Source of the DNA: Ruminiclostridium sp. | GTDB lineage: Bacteria > Bacillota > Clostridia > Oscillospirales > Oscillospiraceae | Reading direction: 5' to 3' | NCBI GenBank assembly: GCA_021442645.1 | Contig: JABUSR010000059.1 | Span: forward strand, 1 to 19,916 | Length of the DNA stretch: 19,916 nt | Shown here: in pieces, positions 1 to 7,367 of the stretch | How the letters are laid out: every line of letters begins with the position of its first letter | Position numbering within the stretch: the stretch's first letter is position 1 | Notes under the pieces: model-generated | What the model saw: the letters and a program-made list of their open reading frames with translations, nothing else | Databases searched by the model: none | Told to the model about the DNA's origin: nothing | Translations under genes and position numbers: made by a program

Positions 1-6
1 ATTCGC

Positions 7-90
7 TGCCCCCTTAAGGGGGCAACCACAGGAGATAGGCCCTTATAGGGCCTGGTCAAGCCACCGGTTCAACCGGTGGTTTTGATTTTC
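7..90. terminator. Cluster of three hairpins at the 3' end of the antiporter gene
   Basis: Three inverted repeats lie close together. Positions 7-24 are a perfect 18-base palindrome (tgccccc/gggggca). Positions 38-52 form ggccc/gggcc around ttata. Positions 61-79 form ccaccggtt/aaccggtgg, followed on the + strand by ttttgatttt. The third lies within the last codons of the minus-strand antiporter gene and looks like a plus-strand intrinsic terminator for whatever lies to the left. The other two are just past the antiporter stop codon and could end its transcript, but they have no clear T tract on the minus strand. The hairpins are seen directly; their role is inferred. Confidence 0.5.
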
Positions 91-1369
91 TGGAAAAGTG
101 TACTGCCAGATTCCAGAGGGGGATGAGGTAGAGATAGCAGGCGGCCAGAATAGCTGAGGTGGGGGCGTTCAAAGAGGCCAGAGGGACCGCACCGGCAATG
201 GACCAGGGGATGAGGGGGGCGATGACCACAGCGGTATTTTCCAGGCCGATGGCCAGGTCTTGGGAATTCTGGCTATCCTTGCAGAGAGTGTGGGAAAGCA
301 TGATAGCCAGGGTCTGGTTGCAGGCGATTAAGCAGGTGAGGATGGATACTGCCAGCAGACTCCCAAAGGCGGTGACACGCTCCCCCAGTCGGTAGGTGGA
401 GGCCTTCATGCCGTCAAGCAGACCGGTGCCCTCAAAGAGGCCGGAGAAGGTAGAGGAGATGCACACGATACAGAAGGGTTTCACCATGGAAACGAGGCCG
501 CCCCCAGCCAACAGGGCATTCAGGGCAGGCAGGGAGGAGGTGTAGCCTGTGAGGGCGGTTTGCACCAGGTCTCCCGGAGACATACCCTGAAGGGTTACAC
601 ACAGGACGCCACTCACCAAAATACTCAATCCCATAGTGAGCTTGACCTTGCATTTAAACAGAGAGAGAAGGACGATAACTACCGCAGGCAGGACGGTGAT
701 CCAATGGAGCGAAAAGCCCTGGGAAAATGGGGCCAGCACATCCTGGGAAAAGGCCCCATCCCCAACTGCAAACCCGGCCGCCAAGTAGATGAGGCAGGTG
801 ATGGCCAAAGGAACGGCAGCCGAGGTCATCATCCGCTTCAGGTTGCGGTAGAGATCGGTCTCTGTCAGGGCGGAGACCAGCAGGGCGCTGGTGGACATGG
901 GGGAGCACCGATCCCCAAAGAAGGACCCTGCCAGGATGGCACCGCCGGAGAGGGTAGGGCTCAGTCCCATGGTGTTGGCCATGGCCATGCAGATGGCACC
1001 AACGGTGGCGGCGGTGCCGAAGGAGGTCCCAGTGAGAAAAGACATTCCCGAGCACAGCAGGAAGGATAGCAGAGGGAAGACGGTCGGGGAAATGAACTCC
1101 GCTGACCGGCAGATGAGATAGGCGATGGTGCCGGAGCCGCGCCAAAGGCTGGTGGTCATGCCGATAAGCAGGAAGAGAAACAGAATGTTCCTTACTGTGC
1201 GGATGCCCTGAGCAGACATCTTCAGCAGGGCTGCCGGCGAGTGCTTCTGTAGGAGCCCGTAGAGGAAGAAGAGTAAATAGCCTCCCAGGAGGGCGTAGAG
1301 AATATGGAATTTCAGGACCATGCTGGCCAGGAGCAGGGCGCAGAAGCAACCCAGAAAGAGCCATTCCAT
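56..1369 (-). CDS. nhaC: Na+/H+ antiporter, NhaC family
   Basis: A 437-residue, strongly hydrophobic protein with about ten or more predicted membrane segments. It belongs to the NhaC antiporter family, which exchanges protons for sodium across the cytoplasmic membrane. The best signature is the central glycine/serine-rich stretch at about residues 112-160: GTSFGTAATVG, then GGAILAGSFFGDRCSPMSTSA, the family's conserved core with its GD and SP motifs. A second repeat-like region occurs in the C-terminal half (SSTFSGLFEG, then CNQTLAIM). The start ATG has an AAGGAGAG ribosome site just upstream. The gene is transcribed alone, divergently from the ABC-F gene. Substrate specificity within the family (for example malate/lactate or other organic-ion exchangers related to NhaC) cannot be settled from sequence alone. 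Confidence 0.88.
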   Translation of the reverse strand: MEWLFLGCFCALLLASMVLKFHILYALLGGYLLFFLYGLLQKHSPAALLKMSAQGIRTVRNILFLFLLIGMTTSLWRGSGTIAYLICRSAEFISPTVFPLLSFLLCSGMSFLTGTSFGTAATVGAICMAMANTMGLSPTLSGGAILAGSFFGDRCSPMSTSALLVSALTETDLYRNLKRMMTSAAVPLAITCLIYLAAGFAVGDGAFSQDVLAPFSQGFSLHWITVLPAVVIVLLSLFKCKVKLTMGLSILVSGVLCVTLQGMSPGDLVQTALTGYTSSLPALNALLAGGGLVSMVKPFCIVCISSTFSGLFEGTGLLDGMKASTYRLGERVTAFGSLLAVSILTCLIACNQTLAIMLSHTLCKDSQNSQDLAIGLENTAVVIAPLIPWSIAGAVPLASLNAPTSAILAACYLYLIPLWNLAVHFSRKSKPPVEPVA

Positions 1370-1405
1370 CTGTATCTCTCCTTGCTTTTTTTTGCATACC
1401 CCTTT

Positions 1406-1434
1406 ATCATATAAGAAGAATGCGAGATTGTCCA
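1406..1434 (-). promoter_or_regulatory. Probable sigma-A promoter of the antiporter gene
   Basis: On the minus strand TGGACA (1434-1429) and TATGAT (1411-1406) are separated by exactly 17 bases, about 40 bases ahead of the antiporter start codon. This is a good housekeeping-type promoter by sequence. No equally clear promoter was seen for the divergent ABC-F gene in the same 114-base gap. Confidence 0.6.
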
Positions 1435-1483
1435 GGGTAAGAAAATCCTGCCAATTGAGGAACTACCAAAGGAGAACCCCACT

Positions 1484-3271
1484 ATGCTCTTGACTGCGGA
1501 ACATATATCCCTGAACTTTGGCCTGAAACAGCTGTTGGACGATGTGACCCTCTATCTGAATGAGGGGGACAAAATCGGAATTATCGGCATTAACGGGACC
1601 GGAAAAAGTAGCTTCCTGCGTATTCTGGCAGGAGAACAGGTCCCTGACGAGGGCAAGGTTACCCTGGATCCCAATGTCCAGGTGAGCTTTCTGAGCCAGA
1701 CGCCCAAGATGGCGGAGGAGGCTACAGTACTGGAGCAGGTGTTTCTGGACTTCTCTCCAGATGTCCGGGCGCTCATGGAGTACGAGGCCAAGACCATGTT
1801 GACCCGACTGGGCATCACTGATTTTGATAAGAAGGTGGGGTCCCTCTCCGGTGGGCAGCGGAAGCGGGTGGCACTGGCTGCCGTCCTGCTCCACCCGGCG
1901 GATATCCTCATCTTGGACGAGCCCACCAATCATCTAGACAGTGACATGGTCCTCTGGCTGGAGGGCCACCTGCAGAAGTTTACCGGGGGCCTGATTATGG
2001 TCACCCATGACCGGTATTTCTTGGAGAGAGTGTCCAACCGGATCACCGAACTCTCCCGCTGCCAGATACGTCACTACGAGGCCAACTACTCCAGATACTT
2101 GGAACTGAAGACCCAGCAGGAGGAGATGGAGCAGGCCGCCCAGCGGAAGAGGGAGTCTATCCTCCGGGTGGAATACCAGTGGATCATGCGGGGTGCCCAG
2201 GCCCGACGGACCAAGAACAAGGACCGCATCGCCCGGTACGAAGAATTGAAGGCCCAGACCGGACCGGAGACGGGCGGGTCCGTTCAGATGGCGACACTGT
2301 CCAGCCGCCTGGGACGGAAGACGGTGGAACTGAAGGATGTGTCTAAGGCTTTTGGGGAGAAGGTCGTTCTGGACCGGTTCTCCTACGGCGTGGCCAGGGA
2401 TGACCGAGTGGGCGTCGTAGGCCGCAATGGCGCGGGGAAATCCACTCTTCTTGACATCATTGCTGGAAAGTGTTCCCCTGATAGCGGTATGGTCGACCGG
2501 GGGGAGACTGTCCGCATCGGGTACTTCTCCCAGGAGGGGCGGGAACTGGATCCGGACCAGAGGGTCTATGACTTCATCCACGAGATTGCCGGAGAGGTGA
2601 AGACCAGGGAGGGAAAGTTCTCTGCCACCCAGATGATGGAGCGGTTTCTGTTCCCTACCCAGCTCCAGGGCCAGCCCATCGGCAAACTCTCTGGCGGCGA
2701 GCGGCGCCGCCTCTACCTGCTGTCCGTTCTCATGGAGGCCCCAAACATCCTCCTGCTGGACGAGCCAACCAACGACTTGGATGTGACGACCCTAGCCATC
2801 CTGGAAGAGTATCTGGAGTCCTTTCCAGGGGCAGTCATCGCAGTGTCTCATGACCGGTATTTCCTGGACAAGATGGCAGACCAGATCTTTGAAGTGGGGG
2901 AGAGAGGAATCATCCGCCGCTTTGTGGGGAACTACTCCGAGTACCTGGAGAAGCGCACTCAGGAAGAACGGGCGGCAGAAAAGGCAGAGAAGCGGGAAAA
3001 AACGGCGAGACAGGAGCGGCCCGCCCGACAGAAAAAACTAAAGTTTACCTTTAAGGAGCAGCACGAGTTCGACACCATCGAGGGGGACATCGGCGCTCTG
3101 GAGGAAGCACTGGCCCGACTGGAAGAGGAGATGTCCGCTGTTGGCAGTGACTTTATCAAGCTGCAGGAGATGTCCGACCAGCAGACCCGGCTGAGCGCAC
3201 AGTTGGAGGAAAAGATGGATCGGTGGGTGTATCTCACCGACCTGGCGGAAAAGATAGCTGCCCAGGAATAA
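1484..3271 (+). CDS. uup: ABC-F family ATPase, Uup-like
   Basis: A 595-residue cytoplasmic protein with two ABC ATPase domains and no membrane segments, so it is an ABC-F protein acting on ribosomes rather than a transporter. The first domain has Walker A GINGTGKS (35-42), signature LSGGQ (121-125), Walker B ending in DEP (about 145-147) and switch His175. The second has GRNGAGKS (313-320), LSGGE (402-406), DEP and His456. The inter-domain linker carries a YQWIMRGAQARRTK stretch typical of Uup. The C-terminal 100 residues are charged and coiled-coil-like, as in the Uup C-terminal domain. Start chosen at the ATG preceded by AAAGGAG. Known ABC-F roles include translation factors and antibiotic-resistance proteins. 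The C-terminal domain and linker favour the Uup housekeeping type over resistance types, but this is an inference. Confidence 0.9.
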   Translation: MLLTAEHISLNFGLKQLLDDVTLYLNEGDKIGIIGINGTGKSSFLRILAGEQVPDEGKVTLDPNVQVSFLSQTPKMAEEATVLEQVFLDFSPDVRALMEYEAKTMLTRLGITDFDKKVGSLSGGQRKRVALAAVLLHPADILILDEPTNHLDSDMVLWLEGHLQKFTGGLIMVTHDRYFLERVSNRITELSRCQIRHYEANYSRYLELKTQQEEMEQAAQRKRESILRVEYQWIMRGAQARRTKNKDRIARYEELKAQTGPETGGSVQMATLSSRLGRKTVELKDVSKAFGEKVVLDRFSYGVARDDRVGVVGRNGAGKSTLLDIIAGKCSPDSGMVDRGETVRIGYFSQEGRELDPDQRVYDFIHEIAGEVKTREGKFSATQMMERFLFPTQLQGQPIGKLSGGERRRLYLLSVLMEAPNILLLDEPTNDLDVTTLAILEEYLESFPGAVIAVSHDRYFLDKMADQIFEVGERGIIRRFVGNYSEYLEKRTQEERAAEKAEKREKTARQERPARQKKLKFTFKEQHEFDTIEGDIGALEEALARLEEEMSAVGSDFIKLQEMSDQQTRLSAQLEEKMDRWVYLTDLAEKIAAQE

Positions 3272-3273
3272 AA

Positions 3274-3323
3274 GGACAAATACATCGGCGGGGTCCGGAA
3301 TGGCCTCGCCGATGTATTTGTCC
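3274..3323. terminator. Long hairpin between convergent uup and ribH
   Basis: Seventeen bases at 3274-3290 (ggacaaatacatcggcg) are perfectly repeated in inverse at 3307-3323, leaving a 16-base loop. It starts three bases after the uup stop codon and ends ten bases before the ribH stop, so it can fold in transcripts from both sides. Neither side has a proper T tract. It probably stops or protects both convergent transcripts. Confidence 0.6.
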
Positions 3324-3332
3324 TGGTGACAA

Positions 3333-3800
3333 TCAGGTTTCAATCTTGTGGATTAGGTTGACCATCTCCACGGCACCCAGGGCGCAGTCGTAGCCCTTGT
3401 TGCCGACCTTGGTCCCGGCCCGTTCGATGGCCTGCTCAATGGTGTCGGTGGTGACCACGCCGAACATCACGGGGATGTCGCTCTGGAGCGAGACCTGGGC
3501 GATGCCCTTGGCCACTTCGTTGCACACCAGATCGTAGTGGCTGGTGCTGCCCCGGATGACAGACCCCAGGCAGATGACGGCATCGTACTTGCCGCTCTTG
3601 GCCATCTTGCCAGCGATAAGGGGGATCTCAAAGGCGCCGGGGACCCAGGCAACCTCGATGTCTTCTTGGCTGACCCCATGGCGGAGTAGTCCATCCAGAG
3701 CACCGCTCAGGAGTTTGGACGTGATGAATTCGTTGAAGCGGGCAGCGACGATGCCTACATTCATGTTGTTGGCAATCAGGTTTCCTTCGAAAGTTTTCAT
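3333..3800 (-). CDS. ribH: 6,7-dimethyl-8-ribityllumazine synthase
   Basis: A 155-residue lumazine synthase. It joins the ribityl-aminopyrimidine made by the GTP branch with dihydroxybutanone phosphate to give the direct precursor of riboflavin, and it normally assembles into a 60-mer shell or pentamers. Recognisable elements are the N-terminal VAARFNEFI strand, WVPGAFEIP, GSVIRGSTSHYDLVC (substrate and phosphate loop with the active-site His) and GNKGYDCA near the C-terminus. The start at 3800 is chosen because AAAGGAGG lies upstream and the family normally begins near this point. An in-frame start 19 codons earlier would add an unlikely tail. It is the last gene of the rib operon, 57 bases after ribBA. 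Length matches the family. Confidence 0.96.
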   Translation of the reverse strand: MKTFEGNLIANNMNVGIVAARFNEFITSKLLSGALDGLLRHGVSQEDIEVAWVPGAFEIPLIAGKMAKSGKYDAVICLGSVIRGSTSHYDLVCNEVAKGIAQVSLQSDIPVMFGVVTTDTIEQAIERAGTKVGNKGYDCALGAVEMVNLIHKIET

Positions 3801-3857
3801 AGGGGTGTTCCTCCTTTGTGATGTGAAGTAGAGTGCTCTGCAAGGAGCCGGTCTCAA

Positions 3858-5057
3858 TCAGTAGTCCAGGATGTGGCCCATTTTCTTCTGCTTGGTCTGG
3901 AGGTAGAAGATATCGTGGGCGGTGGCGGCCATCTGGATGGGGAGTCGCTCCTTGATGGACATCCCGAAGTCGGAGAGCTGGTAGACCTTGTCGGGGTTGT
4001 TGGTCAGTAACCTCAGGGTCTTGGCCCCTAGGTCCCGAAGGATCTGCGCGCCGATGTAATATTCCCGTAGGTCTCCGGCGAATCCAAGGGCCAGGTTGGC
4101 ATCCAGGGTGTCCATGCCGGTGTCTTGGAGGGCGTAGGCCCGCAGTTTGTTGATGAGGCCGATGCCACGGCCCTCCTGACGCATATAGAGCATGATGCCT
4201 CTGCCTTCCTGCTGGAGCTGTGTCATAGCGGCGGCAAACTGCTGGCCGCAGTCGCAACGGAGAGAGCCGAAAGTATCGCCGGTGAGGCACTCGGAGTGGA
4301 CCCGGCAGAGGATGTCTTCGCCGTCTCCGATGTCGCCCTTGACCAGGGCGACATGGTGTTGGCCGTTAATCTTGTTTACATAGCCGTAGGCAGTAAAGTC
4401 GCCATATCTGGTGGGCATTTTGGTGGTGGTGACCCGTTCCACCAGAACCTCGTGGCGCTTCCGGTAGGCCTGTAGGTCCTTGATGGTGATAAAGGTAAGC
4501 CCCCATTTCCGGGCCAATTGGATGAGCTCGGGGGTGCGCATCATGGTGCCGTCCTCCTGCATAATCTCACAGCATAGCCCGCACTGTTTCAGCCCGGCCA
4601 GACGGAGCAGGTCTACAGTGGCTTCGGTGTGCCCGCTGCGCTCCAGCACGCCATTGGTCTTGGCCAGCAGAGGAAACATGTGGCCAGGGCGGCGGAAATC
4701 CTCGGGGCGGGCATCCTCTTCCACGCACTTTATAGCGGTGATGGAGCGCTCGGCAGCAGAGATACCGGTGGTGGTATCCACGTGGTCGATGGATACCGTA
4801 AAGGCGGTCTCGTGGTTATCGGTGTTCCGGGTGACCATCTGGGGGAACTGAAGTTTTTGGACATACTCCTCAGACATGGGCATGCAGATGAGGCCTTTTC
4901 CGTGGGTGGCCATGAAATTGATGTTTTCCGTGGTGGCGAACTGGGCAGCGCAAATGAAGTCGCCCTCGTTTTCTCGGTCAGGGGCATCGGTGCAGAGGAT
5001 GAGTTTGCCTTGTCTCAGGTCTTCCAGGGCCTCTTCGACGGTGTTGAACTGGAACAT
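3858..5057 (-). CDS. ribBA: Bifunctional 3,4-dihydroxy-2-butanone-4-phosphate synthase / GTP cyclohydrolase II
   Basis: A 399-residue fusion enzyme supplying both precursors of riboflavin. The N-terminal half (about 1-205) is the RibB domain, with DRENEGD near residues 27-33, RPGHMFPL and RSGHTEATVDL. It converts ribulose 5-phosphate to dihydroxybutanone phosphate. The C-terminal half is GTP cyclohydrolase II, with the zinc-binding cysteines in VHSECLTGDTFGSLRCDCG and the catalytic EGRGI and RQEGRGIGL motifs. It opens GTP to the diaminopyrimidine. Both active sites look intact. Start ATG at 5057 is preceded by GAAAGGAG and lies 24 bases after the ribE stop, in keeping with one transcript. Confidence 0.97.
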   Translation of the reverse strand: MFQFNTVEEALEDLRQGKLILCTDAPDRENEGDFICAAQFATTENINFMATHGKGLICMPMSEEYVQKLQFPQMVTRNTDNHETAFTVSIDHVDTTTGISAAERSITAIKCVEEDARPEDFRRPGHMFPLLAKTNGVLERSGHTEATVDLLRLAGLKQCGLCCEIMQEDGTMMRTPELIQLARKWGLTFITIKDLQAYRKRHEVLVERVTTTKMPTRYGDFTAYGYVNKINGQHHVALVKGDIGDGEDILCRVHSECLTGDTFGSLRCDCGQQFAAAMTQLQQEGRGIMLYMRQEGRGIGLINKLRAYALQDTGMDTLDANLALGFAGDLREYYIGAQILRDLGAKTLRLLTNNPDKVYQLSDFGMSIKERLPIQMAATAHDIFYLQTKQKKMGHILDY

Positions 5058-5081
5058 GGTGTGTCGTCTCCTTTCAAAATT

Positions 5082-5735
5082 TCAATAGCCGTACCGGGAT
5101 AGAAAGTCCCGGGTGATTCCGGATGAGGATTGCCAGATGGGAACTGCCTGGGGGGATAGGAACTTTTCCACATACTTGCCGATGATGTCGGTCTCCAGGT
5201 TTACGAGGTCGCCCACGCTGCGGTCTCGGAGGATAGTGACCGCTACGGTGTGGGGGATTGCGGAGATGGAGAAGTCAGTGTCGGAGACCGAGGCCACCGT
5301 GAGGCTGATGCCGTCCACGGTGACAGAGCCCTTCTCCACAATAAAGCGCAGGACCTGGGGAGAGGCCCCAATGGTATACCAGATGGCATTGTCATCTTTT
5401 CGAGTCTGCAGGACGGTGCCCATCCCATCAACATGGCCAGACACGATGTGCCCACCAAAGCGGCCGTTGGCCGCCATGGCCCGTTCCAGGTTGACCCGGT
5501 TGCCCGGCCGAAGGGTGGCCAGGGAGGAGCGGTTCAGCGTTTCGTGCATTACGTCGGCGGTAAAGGAGGTGGCGGTGAAGGAAGTGACGGTCAGGCACAC
5601 GCCGTTGACGGCGATGCTGTCACCCAGGTGGATGTCCTCCAGGACGACCTTGGCCAGAATTTCCAGCACGGCGCTGCCGGCGCCCTTGCGTATGGAGCGG
5701 ATGACGCCCATTTCCTCTACGATACCGGTAAACAT
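5082..5735 (-). CDS. ribE: Riboflavin synthase, alpha subunit
   Basis: A 217-residue riboflavin synthase made of two tandem lumazine-binding barrels (about 1-97 and 98-200). It dismutates two dimethylribityllumazine molecules to riboflavin plus the pyrimidine precursor and works as a trimer in the cytoplasm. The start MFTGIVEE is the family's standard N-terminus. Each half has a GDSIAVNGVCLTV-type or GSVTVDGISLTV-type motif, and the first half ends in GGHIVSGHVDG. The start codon overlaps the ribD stop by one base (TAATG), indicating translational coupling; GAGGTGG serves as ribosome site. The tail is about 15 residues longer than the minimal family length, which is common. Confidence 0.97.
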   Translation of the reverse strand: MFTGIVEEMGVIRSIRKGAGSAVLEILAKVVLEDIHLGDSIAVNGVCLTVTSFTATSFTADVMHETLNRSSLATLRPGNRVNLERAMAANGRFGGHIVSGHVDGMGTVLQTRKDDNAIWYTIGASPQVLRFIVEKGSVTVDGISLTVASVSDTDFSISAIPHTVAVTILRDRSVGDLVNLETDIIGKYVEKFLSPQAVPIWQSSSGITRDFLSRYGY

Positions 5736-6823
5736 TAGGGAACCACCTCACTTTCTAGGAGCCAGTCATCACCCAGTTGGAGGAGCTTGGCATTTCTCAG
5801 TCGGACGGCCTGATTCGGGTGGGGAAAGCCCTGTCCACCAACGGGTGACTTGGCGGCGGAACCGCCCAACAGTTTAGGGGAGATGTAGGCCTGGACTTTG
5901 TGGACCAGGCCGCACTCCAGGAGCGACCAGTTCAGGGCAGCGCCCCCCTCAATGAGAACGCTGTCGATCTCATTTTGCCCCATCAGCACCATGAGGGAGG
6001 AAAGATCTACTCGACCATCTCTGGCGGGAAGAGTCCATATCAAGACGCCCAGGTCTTCGTATCGAGCGATGCGCTCCTGGTCCCGGGAGCAGGTGGCTAT
6101 GATGGTGGGGACTTCCCGGGCAGTTTGTACGACCTGGGCGGCGAGGGGAGTCCGCAGGTGGGAGTCGCAGACGATGCGAAGAGGGGAGCGCCCTCCTGGA
6201 ATCCGGCAGGTGAGTTGGGGATTGTCGGAGAGAACCGTGCCAACGCCCACCATAATAGCCCGACAGCGTCCCCGCTGGGTGTGGACGTAGTGACGGACGA
6301 CTTCGCCGGTAATCCACTGAGACTGCCCGGTGTGGGCGGCAATCTTTCCGTCTAAGGTCATGGCGTACTTCAGGATGACATAGGGGGTTCCTGTGGTGAT
6401 GTAGTGGAAGTATATATCGTTGAGGGCGATACACTCGGCCTCCAGCACGTGCTCTGTGACAGTTACTCCGGCCTCCCGGAGGATGGCAACTCCGCGTCCA
6501 GCCACCTGGGGATTGGGATCGGGGGCACCTACGACTACCCGTGAGATTCCGGCCTCCAGTAGGGCGTCGGTGCAGGGGGGCTGCCGCCCTTGGTGGCAAC
6601 ATGGTTCCAGGGTCACGTAGATGGTGGCACCCTTGGGGGACTCTGTGCAGGAGGCCAGGGCGGCCCGCTCGGCGTGAAGATCTCCGCAACGGGTGTGATA
6701 GCCCTGGCCGATGACCTGGCTGTCCTTTACGATGACGGCGCCCACCATGGGGTTGGGGCTGGTCCAGCCCCAGCCCTTCCGGGCCAGGTCGAGGGCCATC
6801 TGCATATAAGTCATATCTGTCAT
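5735..6823 (-). CDS. ribD: Bifunctional diaminohydroxyphosphoribosylaminopyrimidine deaminase / 5-amino-6-(5-phosphoribosylamino)uracil reductase
   Basis: A 362-residue two-domain enzyme for the second and third steps of the GTP branch of riboflavin synthesis. The N-terminal zinc deaminase (about 1-145) shows NPMVGAV, HAERAAL with the zinc His and catalytic Glu, and PCCHQGRQPPC with the two zinc cysteines. The C-terminal NADPH-dependent reductase shows KYAMTLDGKIA, the substrate-binding WITG, GVGTVLSDNPQLTCR and IEGGAALN. The start at 6823 is favoured because GGAGG sits seven bases upstream; a start six codons earlier would overlap the ribosome site. First gene of the rib operon, under the FMN riboswitch. 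Confidence 0.96.
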   Translation of the reverse strand: MTDMTYMQMALDLARKGWGWTSPNPMVGAVIVKDSQVIGQGYHTRCGDLHAERAALASCTESPKGATIYVTLEPCCHQGRQPPCTDALLEAGISRVVVGAPDPNPQVAGRGVAILREAGVTVTEHVLEAECIALNDIYFHYITTGTPYVILKYAMTLDGKIAAHTGQSQWITGEVVRHYVHTQRGRCRAIMVGVGTVLSDNPQLTCRIPGGRSPLRIVCDSHLRTPLAAQVVQTAREVPTIIATCSRDQERIARYEDLGVLIWTLPARDGRVDLSSLMVLMGQNEIDSVLIEGGAALNWSLLECGLVHKVQAYISPKLLGGSAAKSPVGGQGFPHPNQAVRLRNAKLLQLGDDWLLESEVVP

Positions 6824-6843
6824 AGAGATACCTCCAAACAAAC

Positions 6844-6879
6844 AAAAAAGCGTGCTCTGAACCTGTCTTCAAAGCACGC
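6844..6879 (-). terminator. Second intrinsic terminator ahead of ribD
   Basis: On the minus strand GCGTGCT (6879-6873) pairs with AGCACGC (6856-6850), followed directly by six T residues. The T tract ends about ten bases before the ribD ribosome site. It lies downstream of another complete terminator, so the leader holds two in series. Confidence 0.75.
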
Positions 6880-6914
6880 AGAGACAGCGCAGGAACTGCG
6901 TCCGATTTGCCTGC

Positions 6915-6946
6915 AAAAAAGCTCTGGAATCAAAAAATTCCAGAGC
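6915..6946 (-). terminator. First intrinsic terminator of the ribD leader
   Basis: On the minus strand GCTCTGGAA and TTCCAGAGC form a perfect nine-base stem with a T-rich loop, followed by six T residues. It lies about 50 bases after the FMN riboswitch and is the likely expression platform that stops transcription when FMN is bound. Confidence 0.85.
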
Positions 6947-6994
6947 AGTGCACGATAAAACAGACGCAGGAATACCTGCGAAGCCGTTCTGTCA

Positions 6995-7103
6995 ATCTTC
7001 TCCCATCCAGACTGTAACTGTCGGCTCCGGAATTTCACCGGGATCATGCCTTTCGGCTCGCGGGCTTTACCGCCGGTAGGGACTTTCACCCTGCCCTGAA
7101 GAT
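6995..7103 (-). ncRNA. FMN riboswitch (RFN element)
   Basis: Read on the minus strand, this is a near-consensus RFN element. The closing stem is ATCTTC (7103-7098) with GAAGAT (7000-6995). Between them are GGGCAGGGTGAAAGTCCC, ACCGGCGGTAAAGCCCGCGAGCC, GGTGAAATTCCGGAGCC, GACAGTTACAGTCTGGATGG and GAGAAG. These are the conserved junction pieces that bind flavin mononucleotide. It sits 172 bases before ribD and is followed by intrinsic terminators, so it should shut the rib operon off when FMN is plentiful. Confidence 0.97.
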
Positions 7104-7124
7104 TCTGTTCAATTTTGTGATATT

Positions 7125-7154
7125 ACCGTACATCTGCCCTGTGGCGATTGTCAA
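7125..7154 (-). promoter_or_regulatory. Candidate promoter of the rib operon
   Basis: On the minus strand a perfect TTGACA (7154-7149) is followed after 18 bases by TACGGT (7130-7125), about 20 bases ahead of the riboswitch. The -10 element is poor (three of six matches), but the position is right and the -35 is ideal. Confidence 0.5.
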
Positions 7155-7291
7155 GCTGTTTTAGAAAAATCCTGAAAAGATTGTGGATAAATGCAGAACT
7201 GTTTGCGGAAATTTGGAGAAATATTGTGGAGAACAGAGAGAAAAAACGAGAGAATAGGAGCGATGCCGTTCCGGTATGTGGGATGTCGACT

Positions 7292-7304
7292 CTACGCTCC
7301 GTAG
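7292..7304. promoter_or_regulatory. Candidate operator next to the HTH-regulator promoter
   Basis: ctacg/cgtag with a three-base centre forms a 13-base inverted repeat ending one base before the -35 element of the regulator gene. HTH regulators of this class often control themselves through such sites. Only one copy was seen, so this is tentative. Confidence 0.25.
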
Positions 7305-7305
7305 G

Positions 7306-7334
7306 TTGCCAAGGGAGAAAAAAGAGGGTAGAAT
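7306..7334 (+). promoter_or_regulatory. Probable promoter of the HTH-desulfoferrodoxin gene
   Basis: TTGCCA (7306-7311) and TAGAAT (7329-7334) are separated by 17 bases and end 33 bases before the regulator start codon. This is a good sigma-A match. It diverges from the rib operon promoter; the 264-base gap between riboswitch and regulator holds nothing else recognised. Confidence 0.6.
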
Positions 7335-7367
7335 ATCCCCATAAAAACGAAGAAAGAGAGAAAGAAG

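Noticed and set aside
5970..6872. 300-codon alternative frame on the ribD strand
   Set aside because: It overlaps ribD and the second terminator of its leader, is rich in Arg/Pro/His as in GC shadows, and ribD has all its catalytic motifs.
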